Shown here: in pieces, positions 26,008-33,224 of the stretch
Position numbering within the stretch: position 1 is the first letter of the stretch
Layout: every line of letters starts with the position of its first letter
Assembly: GCF_031679605.1 (NCBI RefSeq)
Contig: NZ_CP117522.1
Location: 1,178,001-1,242,000, forward strand
DNA: 64,000 nt
Source: Streptomyces luomodiensis
GTDB taxonomy: Bacteria; Actinomycetota; Actinomycetes; Streptomycetales; Streptomycetaceae
Direction: 5' to 3'
The notes under the pieces: generated by a model
Told to the model about the DNA's origin: nothing
Databases searched by the model: none
The model's input: only the letters and a program-made list of their open reading frames with translations
Position numbers and translations under genes: made by a program

Positions 26008-26775
26008 TCAGGCGGTGGCGTCGCGCAGGTGTGCCGCGGCGGCCTGCTCCAGGTGGACCAGGTCGCTGCTGACCGTGGCGAAGGTGAAGCCCTGGGCCAG
26101 GCGCTTGGCGGCCGTCGCGCCGTCGGGGCAGTGGATACCGGCGGCGATGTTCGCGGCCCGCGCCTCCTCGGCGACCTTCGCCAGGGCCGCGTCGAACTTC
26201 TCCGCGACCGAGGTGTCGGTCGAGGTGCGGCCGCCGAGCGCGATGGTGAGGTCGGAGGGGCCGATGTAGACACCGTCGAGCCCGTCCGTCGCGCAGATCT
26301 CCGCCGTGTTGGCCAGCGCCTGGGCCGTCTCGATCATCACGATGCAGGCGACCTGCTCGTTGGACTCGGCGGGGGTGGGGCCGACCCGCAGGCCCGAGCG
26401 CATCGGGCCGTAGGAGCGCACCCCGAGCGGGGGGTAGCGGCAGTAGCTGACCGCGGCGGCCGCCTCCTCGGCGCTGTTGACCAGCGGAACGATGACCCCA
26501 CGGGCGCCGGCGTCGAGGGCCTGGCCGATCCAGAAGCCGTCGTTGGCCGGAACGCGCACCATTCCGGCGGAGGTGCCGCGGGCGTCGATGGCGGTCATCG
26601 CGCCGAGGGTGCCCTGGTAATCGAGGAGGCCGTGCTGGGCGTCGACGCAGATGTAGTCGTAGCCGAGCCCGGCCAGGCGCTCGGTGCCGACGGGGTTGTC
26701 GAGGACGACCCAGTAACCGATGATCCGCTGGCGGGCGCGCAGCCGGGCCGCGAAGTCGGCGGGGGAAGTGTTCAT
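26008..26775 (-). CDS. HpcH/HpaI-family aldolase
   Basis: This is a 255-residue class II pyruvate aldolase of the HpaI/RhmA/GarL family. Visible signatures are YICVDAQHGLLDY, carrying the catalytic His, MVRVPANDGFWIGQALDAGA with the substrate Arg, the metal ligands in VMIETAQAL (Glu) and YIGPSDLTIALG (Asp), and a late AAGIHCPDG. Such enzymes cleave 2-keto-3-deoxy sugar acids to pyruvate and an aldehyde. It follows the hydroxyacid dehydrogenase by about 100 bp in the same direction. The ATG at 26775 removes a 35-residue low-complexity extension of the frame. Confidence 0.85.
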   Translation of the reverse strand: MNTSPADFAARLRARQRIIGYWVVLDNPVGTERLAGLGYDYICVDAQHGLLDYQGTLGAMTAIDARGTSAGMVRVPANDGFWIGQALDAGARGVIVPLVNSAEEAAAAVSYCRYPPLGVRSYGPMRSGLRVGPTPAESNEQVACIVMIETAQALANTAEICATDGLDGVYIGPSDLTIALGGRTSTDTSVAEKFDAALAKVAEEARAANIAAGIHCPDGATAAKRLAQGFTFATVSSDLVHLEQAAAAHLRDATA

Positions 26776-26876
26776 GCTGTCAGCTTCTCTCGTTGTGTCT
26801 CGGGGGCGGATGCGGGGGTGGTCATGGGGATCCGGGGTGCGTCGCCCGGCGTTCCGGTGTTCCGTTGTTCCGGTGT

Positions 26877-27875
26877 TCACACCACGGCGTTCACCGGGTC
26901 CTCTCCCCGCAGGACGCGCACCACATCGGCGGCCACGGTGGTGCCCATCGCGGCGTTGGCCTGCTGGGTGAACGCGGCGCAGTGCGGGGTCAGCACCGCG
27001 TTGGGCGCGGTGAGCAGCGGATTACCGGCCGGGGGTTCGGTGGCGAACACATCGATACCGGCCGCCGCGATATGCCCGCTGTGCAGCAGTTCGGCGAGGG
27101 CCTCTTCGTCGATCAGCCCGCCCCGCGCCGTATTGATGACACAGGATCCGGGCTTCATGGCCGCCAGTTGGGCGCGGCTGAGCAGCGGTCCGCCCGAGGG
27201 CACCGGCAGATGCAGGGTGAGCACATCGGCGGCCGCGATCAGCTCCTCGAAGGTCACGGACCGCACCCCCTGTTCGGCGAAGACGGCCGCAGGAAGGTGC
27301 GGGTCGTAGGCGATGAGGTCCATGTCGAAGCCCCGGGCGCGGCGGGCGACGGCCTGCCCGATCCGGCCGAAGCCGACGATGCCGAGGGTGCGCCCGGCCA
27401 GTTCGGGCCCGAAGAAGCGGTCCCAGCGGCCGCCGGTGACCGAGGCGTGCGCGGGCACGATGCGCCGTACGGCGGCCAGCAGCAGGGCCATCGTCATATC
27501 GGCGACCGCCGTGGTGTTGGTTCCGGGAGCGTTGACCACGCGGACGCCGTGTGCGGCGGCCGCGGCCAGGTCGATGTTGTCGGTGCCGACGCCGTGTTTG
27601 GCGACGACCTCCAGCCCCGGCGCCGCCGCCAGGACCGCCGCCGTCACCGGGTCGAGCCCGACGACCAGCGCCCTGGCGCCCTCGGCCTCCTCGATCAGCT
27701 GCCGTTCGGTGAGCGGATGCGCCGCCCGTGCGGTGCGCACCGGCACCCCGGCGGCCGCGAACACCTCCCAGGGCTCGCTCGCATGCTGTCCGAAGCTCGG
27801 TGTGGTCACCAGGACGCCATGGCCGGTGGCCGCACCGGACCCGCCCGCCCCGCTCGGCTCACGCAACTCGCTCAA
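26877..27875 (-). CDS. D-2-hydroxyacid dehydrogenase
   Basis: This NAD-dependent enzyme of about 332 residues is of the phosphoglycerate-dehydrogenase type. It has VVAKHGVGTDNIDLAAA, the NAD loop LGIVGFGRIGQAVARRARG, INTARGGLIDEEAL with the catalytic Arg, the Glu in FATEPPAGNPLL, and the catalytic His in LTPHCAAFT. The start is uncertain: no ATG is near, and TTG codons in phase occur at 27893, 27884, 27875 and 27866. The one at 27875 has GGGAG about 9 nt upstream, and the one at 27893 overlaps the transporter stop. It probably interconverts a 2-keto and a 2-hydroxy acid in the same pathway as the aldolase. Confidence 0.8.
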   Translation of the reverse strand: MSELREPSGAGGSGAATGHGVLVTTPSFGQHASEPWEVFAAAGVPVRTARAAHPLTERQLIEEAEGARALVVGLDPVTAAVLAAAPGLEVVAKHGVGTDNIDLAAAAAHGVRVVNAPGTNTTAVADMTMALLLAAVRRIVPAHASVTGGRWDRFFGPELAGRTLGIVGFGRIGQAVARRARGFDMDLIAYDPHLPAAVFAEQGVRSVTFEELIAAADVLTLHLPVPSGGPLLSRAQLAAMKPGSCVINTARGGLIDEEALAELLHSGHIAAAGIDVFATEPPAGNPLLTAPNAVLTPHCAAFTQQANAAMGTTVAADVVRVLRGEDPVNAVV

Positions 27876-27896
27876 CTCAATCAACTCCCTCAACTC
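27864..27896 (-). repeat. Four 9-bp GAGTTGNNN repeats at a gene start
   Basis: Read on the minus strand, GAGTTG recurs four times at exactly 9-bp spacing (units at 27891, 27882, 27873 and 27864), across the transporter stop and the presumed TTG start region of the dehydrogenase. Each unit supplies an in-frame TTG, so repeat-number changes would alter the spacing between ribosome site and start without shifting the frame. Confidence 0.6.
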
Positions 27897-29323
27897 CCCA
27901 CCCCGAGCCCGAGGACATCGAGGACCGAATAGACACCCAGCGCGCCGATGGCCGTACTGCTGAGCACCAGCGCGCCGTTCAGCACGGGGTTGGCGCGGAA
28001 CCGCCGATCGACTTCCGTGCTGCGCAGCCGCCATACCGCGATCACGACCGCGAGCAGGAAGATCCCGCCCGCGATACCTCCGGCCTGCACCATCAGCACC
28101 GGCTCCTGGAGATAGAGGTAGAACGCGGCCCACAGGGGCGGCAGGACCACGGTGAGCAGACGGATGACGCGCTGCCGGGCCTTGACGTCCCGCCAGTCGA
28201 ACACGCCGAGCAGGCCGAGGGTGTTGGTCCACAGCCGTGGCACGCTCGCGGTGGAGGCGATGATCGTGGAGTAGAGGACGGCGATGGCACCGGCCAGGAA
28301 GAGGTACTTGCCGGCGGGGCCGAGCGTGTCGGTGTACATCCGGGACAGCGTGGTGATCATCTCGTTGCCCTCGGGCACCAGGTTCTGCCGGTGCAGGATG
28401 GCCGCGCCGATTATGTAGAAGGAGAGCGTGCACAGGGTGCACACGGCCCATGAGGTGAGCGCGTCGATGCGCATCACCCGGATCCAGCCCTCGGCGCGCC
28501 GGGCCCGTGCCTCGGTGCCGTCGTCGGGGCCGGTCCAGCGGGCGTACCCCTTCTCCAGACACCAGTAGGTGTAGGTGGTCATCTCATCGGCGCCGACGCC
28601 GGTGATGCCGAACATGGCGACGGCGAAGCCGAGCGTCCCGGCCGGGATGGACAGGGTCAGTCCGGAGGCCAGGTCGGAGCCGCCGTACGGGAACTCGGTC
28701 CAGGGCAGTCCGACCGCGAGGGCGACGGTGGAGAGGGTGAAGAGGACGACGGTGATGAACCCGGCCTTCTCCACCATCCCGTAGCGGTTCGTATACATCA
28801 GCGCGACGACGGACACCACGACGATCACGGTCCAGGCGGTGAGCGAGGTCCGGCCCAGCGGTTCGCCCCCGATGGGGGCGAGAATGCTGAAGGCCGCCGC
28901 GGCACCGCCGATCATGCCTCCGCGCTGGAGCATCTTGGCGAAGTCCATGAGGATCCACAGCACGTTGATCCAGCCGACCCGGCCCACTCTGGGGGCGACC
29001 TGGCTGTAGCCGGCCAGGGCCGTCTTGCCGGTGAGGATGGTCCAGCGGGCCAGCTCCATCTGGACCCACACCTTGACCAGCGCGCTGGCGATGACCAGCC
29101 ACAGCAGGACGAAACCCGCCTTGGCGCCCAGTGAGGTGGTGGTGATCAGCTCGCCGGACCCGACCACGGCGGCGGAGAGGATCATTCCGGGGCCCAGCCG
29201 GCGCACCGTGCCGCGTAGATCGCGCGGCGGCTCCTTGATGTCGCTCGCCCGCAGTGCGTACGGATCGTCGGACGGCGCCTCGTCCTTCGGCCCGACCTGC
29301 GTCGGCACACTCTCCGCCGTCAT
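27890..29323 (-). CDS. Nramp-fold transporter lacking the canonical metal-site motifs
   Basis: This 477-residue protein with about 11 hydrophobic segments is recognisable as Nramp-related from its N-terminal LGPGMILSAAVVGSGELITTT and overall layout. Classical metal transporters have DPGN in helix 1 and MPH in helix 6. Here the matching places read GPGMILSAAVVGSGE and FAVAMFGITGVGADEMTTYT, so the known metal ligands are absent. It sits with a hydroxyacid dehydrogenase and a keto-acid aldolase, so an organic or sugar acid is a plausible cargo, by inference. GGGAGGT lies 6 nt before the ATG at 29323. The transcription unit diverges from a DeoR gene. Confidence 0.8.
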   Translation of the reverse strand: MTAESVPTQVGPKDEAPSDDPYALRASDIKEPPRDLRGTVRRLGPGMILSAAVVGSGELITTTSLGAKAGFVLLWLVIASALVKVWVQMELARWTILTGKTALAGYSQVAPRVGRVGWINVLWILMDFAKMLQRGGMIGGAAAAFSILAPIGGEPLGRTSLTAWTVIVVVSVVALMYTNRYGMVEKAGFITVVLFTLSTVALAVGLPWTEFPYGGSDLASGLTLSIPAGTLGFAVAMFGITGVGADEMTTYTYWCLEKGYARWTGPDDGTEARARRAEGWIRVMRIDALTSWAVCTLCTLSFYIIGAAILHRQNLVPEGNEMITTLSRMYTDTLGPAGKYLFLAGAIAVLYSTIIASTASVPRLWTNTLGLLGVFDWRDVKARQRVIRLLTVVLPPLWAAFYLYLQEPVLMVQAGGIAGGIFLLAVVIAVWRLRSTEVDRRFRANPVLNGALVLSSTAIGALGVYSVLDVLGLGVGS

Positions 29324-29387
29324 ACGACCTCCCCGCTCCGTGCGTGTTGTGTGCGGAACGCTCGCACGATTGCACGTAACGCGCAAG

Positions 29388-29458
29388 AGTCTGCGCAGTG
29401 TCCACCATGAAACAGCGCGGAATGCGCAGACTGATAGTGTTGCTCAGTGCTGCGCAGC
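29388..29458. promoter_or_regulatory. Triple TGCGCA operator region (locus C)
   Basis: The gap between the divergent transporter and DeoR genes contains AGTCTGCGCA (29388-29397), its exact reverse complement TGCGCAGACT (29423-29432) and the 10-bp palindrome GCTGCGCAGC (29449-29458). The three TGCGCA cores are 31 and 28 bp apart, about three helical turns, which suits binding on one DNA face. This is the best operator candidate in the window for a DeoR-family repressor. Confidence 0.6.
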
Positions 29459-29490
29459 GTCGCGCGGAGTGAGCGGAAGGATGGGCCGCC

Positions 29491-30288
29491 ATGACTCAGG
29501 AGGCCGGGGCGGAGGAGCGCAGACGGCTGCGCGCCGGGGACCGCCGGGAGCTGATCGCCCGAATGATCCGGACCGATGGCACGGTCGTGGTCGAGGAGCT
29601 GGCCCGCTCGCTGGAGGTGACCCCCTCCACCATCCGCCGGGACCTCGCACTCCTCACCGAACAGGGCACCATCGCCCGTACCTACGGCGGCGCGATGAGC
29701 GCCGGTCACACCACCGAGCCCAGCCTCGGGCAGCGCAGCGGGCTCGCCGTCGCCGAGAAGGACCGCATCGGGCGCTGGGCGGCCGCGCGGATCGGGCAGG
29801 GCGACACCGTCATCCTCGACGCGGGCACCACTACCGGACGGCTCGCCCACCATCTGCGCGCCCGCACCGACCTGACCGTGATCACCAGCGGGCTCACCGC
29901 GCTGCGCGAGCTGGCCGAGGCGGACGGGGTCGAGCTGATCACCCTCGCCGGGACGCTGCGCCACGTCAGCCAGGGCTTCGTCGGGCCGCTCGCCGAGCTG
30001 ACCCTGTCCCGGCTGACCGCGGACAAGGTCTTCCTCGGCGCGGACGGGCTGGACGCGCGGCTGGGCATCTGCGAGGCGAGCCTGCAACAGACCTCGCTCA
30101 AGGAGATGATGGCCGACCGCGGCAAGGAGCTGTACGTCCTGGCCGACAGCAGCAAGCTCGGCCAGGCCCCGTTCACCGCCTGGGCCCCGCTGGACCGGGC
30201 GTGGACGCTGGTCACCGACAGCGGCGCCACCGACGCCCAGCTCGCCCCCTTCCGCGCGCTGCCGGACACCGAGGTGATCACCGTCTGA
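29491..30288 (+). CDS. DeoR-family transcriptional regulator (locus C)
   Basis: This 265-residue regulator has an HTH (VVVEELARSLEVTPSTIRRD) and a DeoR sensor domain with VILDAGTTTGRLAHHL and VFLGADGLDARLGICEASLQQ. It diverges from the transporter/dehydrogenase/aldolase genes across a region with three TGCGCA sites and probably represses them and itself. Its 3' end overlaps the stop of a rhamnosidase remnant on the other strand by about 11 bp. Confidence 0.9.
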   Translation: MTQEAGAEERRRLRAGDRRELIARMIRTDGTVVVEELARSLEVTPSTIRRDLALLTEQGTIARTYGGAMSAGHTTEPSLGQRSGLAVAEKDRIGRWAAARIGQGDTVILDAGTTTGRLAHHLRARTDLTVITSGLTALRELAEADGVELITLAGTLRHVSQGFVGPLAELTLSRLTADKVFLGADGLDARLGICEASLQQTSLKEMMADRGKELYVLADSSKLGQAPFTAWAPLDRAWTLVTDSGATDAQLAPFRALPDTEVITV

Positions 30289-30450
30289 CGACGTGCCGCC
30301 CCGCGCCCACCTCTAACGGTGTGTCATCCCCCGGCAGCCGCACCTCGGCCCGGGTGCCTGGCGGCACCAGCACCTCGACCACCAGCTCCTCGCCCCCGCG
30401 CCGCCAACCCGCCTCGGCCCTGCCGTACGGGGTCGCTCCGCCTTCCGTCG
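30278..30450 (-). pseudogene. Remnant of an alpha-L-rhamnosidase C-terminal domain
   Basis: About 55 codons on the minus strand read GATPYGRAEAGWRRGGEELV, then VEVLVPPGTRAEVRLPGDDT, then a terminal VGAGRHVVRR and stop. This matches the C-terminal beta-sandwich end of GH78 rhamnosidases (PYG...W....G.L.....VPPGT.A.V.LP...VG.G.H). Upstream of about 30450 the similarity ends, and the snapalysin terminator lies 64 bp further on. The catalytic domain is absent, so this is the tail of a deleted gene. The call rests on pattern recall, not on a search. Confidence 0.6.
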
Positions 30451-30513
30451 GTCCGCGCCTGCACCGGGCTGCCGACACAGCCCGCCGCTGTGCGGGGCCG
30501 GCCCGTCGCGAGG

Positions 30514-30546
30514 GAGCGGGCCGGGAGCCGTGCTCCCGGCCCGCTC
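30514..30546 (-). terminator. Terminator after the snapalysin gene
   Basis: A perfect 15-bp stem (30514-30528 with 30532-30546) has a 3-base loop and begins 8 bp beyond the snapalysin stop. It is G+C-rich and has no U-tract, as is common in Streptomyces. Confidence 0.75.
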
Positions 30547-30553
30547 ACCCGGG

Positions 30554-31120
30554 TCAGTCCTGGTACAGGCGCGGTGCGGCCGCCGCGCCCACGAGGCCGA
30601 AGCTGTCCTCGACCTCCGCCTTCTCGGCGGCGTTCGGGTAGGGGTTGGTGCAGGAGGTGCCCGCGCTGGCACCGGACATCAGGCTCGAACACGGCCCCGG
30701 CTTGACGTCCGGCAGACCGAGGATGTGGCCGAGCTCGTGTGAGGAGATCCGCACCGTGTTGTGGCCCTCGTCGACGGCCTGGCGGCCGAAGTAGATCGTG
30801 CCGCTGCCCAGACCGGTCGACAGGGTCCGGGGCCAGCCGTTGTCCGCGATGATGCGGACGTTGGCCCGCTGCCCGGAGGCGGCGGGCTTCAGCTGGACGT
30901 TGACCACGCTCTCGTTCCAGACCGCCGCGCCCTTGGCCACGGCGTCTTTGAATTCGGCGGCCCCGCTGGCGTCGTACGTCACGACCCGCGCGGCGGCGGT
31001 GTGCTCCGCCGGGGCGGCGGGAGCGGCCACGGCCTGCCCGGCCGCCAGGGCGAGCACCGCCGTCACCGCGGCGGGTAAGGCGCGGACGGGCAGGACACGG
31101 ACGCGCTTGCTGGATCTCAC
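30554..31120 (-). CDS. Snapalysin-type secreted zinc metalloprotease
   Basis: This is a 188-residue exported protease of family M7. The GTG start at 31120 has GAGGAGG just upstream. A signal peptide (VRALPAAVTAVLALAAGQAV) is followed by a short pro-region, and the zinc motif HELGHILGLPD has its third ligand Asp (HExxHxxGxxD). Later cysteines in GPCSSLMSG and TSCTNPYP form the usual disulfide. It would degrade proteins outside the cell. Codon 15 is TTA (31078-31076), so production may depend on bldA, in line with developmental control of exoproteases. No snpR-like activator is beside it. Confidence 0.85.
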   Translation of the reverse strand: MRSSKRVRVLPVRALPAAVTAVLALAAGQAVAAPAAPAEHTAAARVVTYDASGAAEFKDAVAKGAAVWNESVVNVQLKPAASGQRANVRIIADNGWPRTLSTGLGSGTIYFGRQAVDEGHNTVRISSHELGHILGLPDVKPGPCSSLMSGASAGTSCTNPYPNAAEKAEVEDSFGLVGAAAAPRLYQD

Positions 31121-31277
31121 GATCGGCCTCCTCGTGGGGTAAGGATGGACAAGGCGAGTGGGCATGAGCATGGCACGTGCCCGTCTCCTCGGCCACTGTG
31201 CCCGCACACCGTGCCCCATCCGGACGGTTGTCCACAGCCGGTCGGCGCGCGTACGCCGGGCCCCCTAGAATCGCCGG

Positions 31278-33167
31278 ATGGCTCTCCCCGACACCGGCCC
31301 CGAGATGAGCGACGCGCCCGCCACCGACAGGAGCGACGCGCTCGGCGTTCTGCACCGCGTCTTCGGCTACGACTCCTTCCGGGGAGGTCAGCAGGAGATC
31401 ATCGACCATGTCGTGGCCGGCGGCGACGCGCTCGTCCTCATGCCGACCGGCGGCGGCAAATCGCTGTGCTACCAGATCCCGGCGCTGGTGCGGAAGGGGG
31501 TCGGCGTCGTCGTCTCCCCCCTGATCGCGCTGATGCAGGACCAGGTCGACGCCCTGCGGAACCTCGGGGTCCGGGCCGGTTTCCTCAACTCCACCCAGGA
31601 TCTGGACGAGCGGCGGCTGGTCGAGGCCGAGTTCCTCGCGGGCGAGCTGGACCTGCTCTATCTCGCGCCGGAGCGGCTGCGGGTGGAGTCCACGCTGCGG
31701 CTGCTGGAGCGGGGCACCATCTCGCTGTTCGCCATCGACGAGGCGCACTGTGTGGCGCAGTGGGGGCATGACTTCCGGCCCGACTACCTGGCCCTGTCCG
31801 AGCTGCACGAGCGCTGGCCCACGGTGCCCCGGATCGCGCTGACCGCGACCGCCACCGAGGCCACCCACGCCGAGATCGCCTCCCGGCTCAAGCTCCAGGA
31901 CGCCCTGCACTTCGTGGCGAGCTTCGACCGCCCGAACATCCAGTACCGGATCGCCGCCAAGAACGAGCCCCGGAAGCAGCTGCTGGAGCTGGTGCGCACC
32001 GAGCACGCGGGCGAGGCGGGCATCGTCTACTGCCTGTCCCGCTCCTCGGTGGAGAAGACGGCCGAGTTCCTGGTCGCCCAGGGCGTCGACGCGCTGCCGT
32101 ACCACGCCGGGCTGGACGCGGCCACGCGCGCCGAGCACCAGGCGCGTTTCCTGCGCGAGGACGGCCTGGTCATGGTGGCCACGATCGCGTTCGGCATGGG
32201 CATCGACAAGCCCGATGTGCGGTTCGTGGCCCATCTGGACCTGCCCAAGTCCGTCGAGGGCTACTACCAGGAGACGGGCCGGGCCGGGCGGGACGGCCTG
32301 CCGTCCACCGCATGGCTGGCGTACGGACTCCAGGACGTCGTCCAGCAGCGGAAGATGATCGACACCTCCGAGGGTGACGACGCCCATCGGCGCCGCCTCG
32401 GCGCCCATCTCGAGGCGATGCTGGCGCTGTGCGAGACGGTCGAGTGCCGCCGGGTGCGGCTGCTGGCCTACTTCGGCCAGGAGTCCGCTCCCTGCGGCAA
32501 CTGCGACACCTGCCTCACGCCCCCGGAGTCCTGGGACGGCACCATCGCCGCGCAGAAGCTGCTGTCGACGGTGGTGCGGCTCAAGCGGGAGCGCAACCAG
32601 AAGTTCGGCGCGGGCCAGATCATCGACATCCTGCTCGGCAAGAAGACGGCCAAGGTCATCCAGTTCGACCATGACGCGCTGTCGGTGTTCGGCATCGGCA
32701 CCGAGCTGCGCGAGGCCGAATGGCGCGGGGTGGTGCGGCAGTTGCTCGCTCAGGGGCTGATCGGCGTCGAGGGGGACTACGGCACGCTGGTGCTCACCGA
32801 CGCGAGCGCGGAGGTGCTGAACCGGCGGCGCGAGGTCAGGCTGCGGCGCGAGCCGGAGAAGGCGTCGCGTGCCGGAAAGGGGAAGTCGGCGGCTTCGGGT
32901 TCGGCTTCGGGTTCGGGCAAGGCCAAGAAGGCTCCGGTGGATCTGCCGGAGGAGGCCGTCCCGGTCTTCGAGCGGCTGCGCGCCTGGCGTGCCGCGACCG
33001 CGAAGGAGCAGGGCGTCCCCGCGTATGTGGTCTTCCATGACGCCACCCTGCGCGAGATCGCGACCCGTTCCCCGGCCACGCTGGAGGAGCTCGGCACGGT
33101 GAGCGGGGTCGGTGAGAACAAGCTGGCCAAGTACGGCCAGGGGATTCTGGACACCCTGGCCTCCTGA
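31278..33167 (+). CDS. recQ: ATP-dependent DNA helicase RecQ
   Basis: This 629-residue RecQ helicase is involved in DNA repair and recombination. Motif I is [16 protein letters not shown] near residue 55 and motif II is [20 protein letters not shown]. The motif V/VI region has [15 protein letters not shown] and [10 protein letters not shown]. The RQC zinc cysteines ([12 protein letters not shown], then APCGNCDTC), a winged-helix region, a Ser/Gly/Lys linker near residue 540 and a C-terminal HRDC domain follow. The ATG at 31278 is used; a second ATG at 31305 would remove nine residues. It is a single gene, divergent from snapalysin. Confidence 0.95.
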   Translation: MALPDTGPEMSDAPATDRSDALGVLHRVFGYDSFRGGQQEIIDHVVAGGDALVLMPTGGGKSLCYQIPALVRKGVGVVVSPLIALMQDQVDALRNLGVRAGFLNSTQDLDERRLVEAEFLAGELDLLYLAPERLRVESTLRLLERGTISLFAIDEAHCVAQWGHDFRPDYLALSELHERWPTVPRIALTATATEATHAEIASRLKLQDALHFVASFDRPNIQYRIAAKNEPRKQLLELVRTEHAGEAGIVYCLSRSSVEKTAEFLVAQGVDALPYHAGLDAATRAEHQARFLREDGLVMVATIAFGMGIDKPDVRFVAHLDLPKSVEGYYQETGRAGRDGLPSTAWLAYGLQDVVQQRKMIDTSEGDDAHRRRLGAHLEAMLALCETVECRRVRLLAYFGQESAPCGNCDTCLTPPESWDGTIAAQKLLSTVVRLKRERNQKFGAGQIIDILLGKKTAKVIQFDHDALSVFGIGTELREAEWRGVVRQLLAQGLIGVEGDYGTLVLTDASAEVLNRRREVRLRREPEKASRAGKGKSAASGSASGSGKAKKAPVDLPEEAVPVFERLRAWRAATAKEQGVPAYVVFHDATLREIATRSPATLEELGTVSGVGENKLAKYGQGILDTLAS

Positions 33168-33180
33168 ACGGGCGGCCCAC

Positions 33181-33210
33181 AGCCCGCTCCCGGCGAGCCG
33201 GGAGCGGGCT
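33181..33210. terminator. Bidirectional terminator between recQ and the DUF1080 gene
   Basis: AGCCCGCTCCCGG (33181-33193) and CCGGGAGCGGGCT (33198-33210) form a perfect 13-bp stem with a 4-base loop between the two convergent genes. Confidence 0.8.
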
Positions 33211-33224
33211 GCGGCACGTTGTGG

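Noticed and set aside
25405..27309. A long plus-strand frame through the repeat tract into the aldolase gene
   Set aside because: It is Pro/Arg/Gly-rich at first and antisense to the aldolase later, with no ribosome site or family match.
30324..33038. A 904-residue antisense frame over recQ
   Set aside because: It is Arg/His/Gly-rich without any domain and lies opposite a convincing helicase gene; typical of GC-rich antisense frames.
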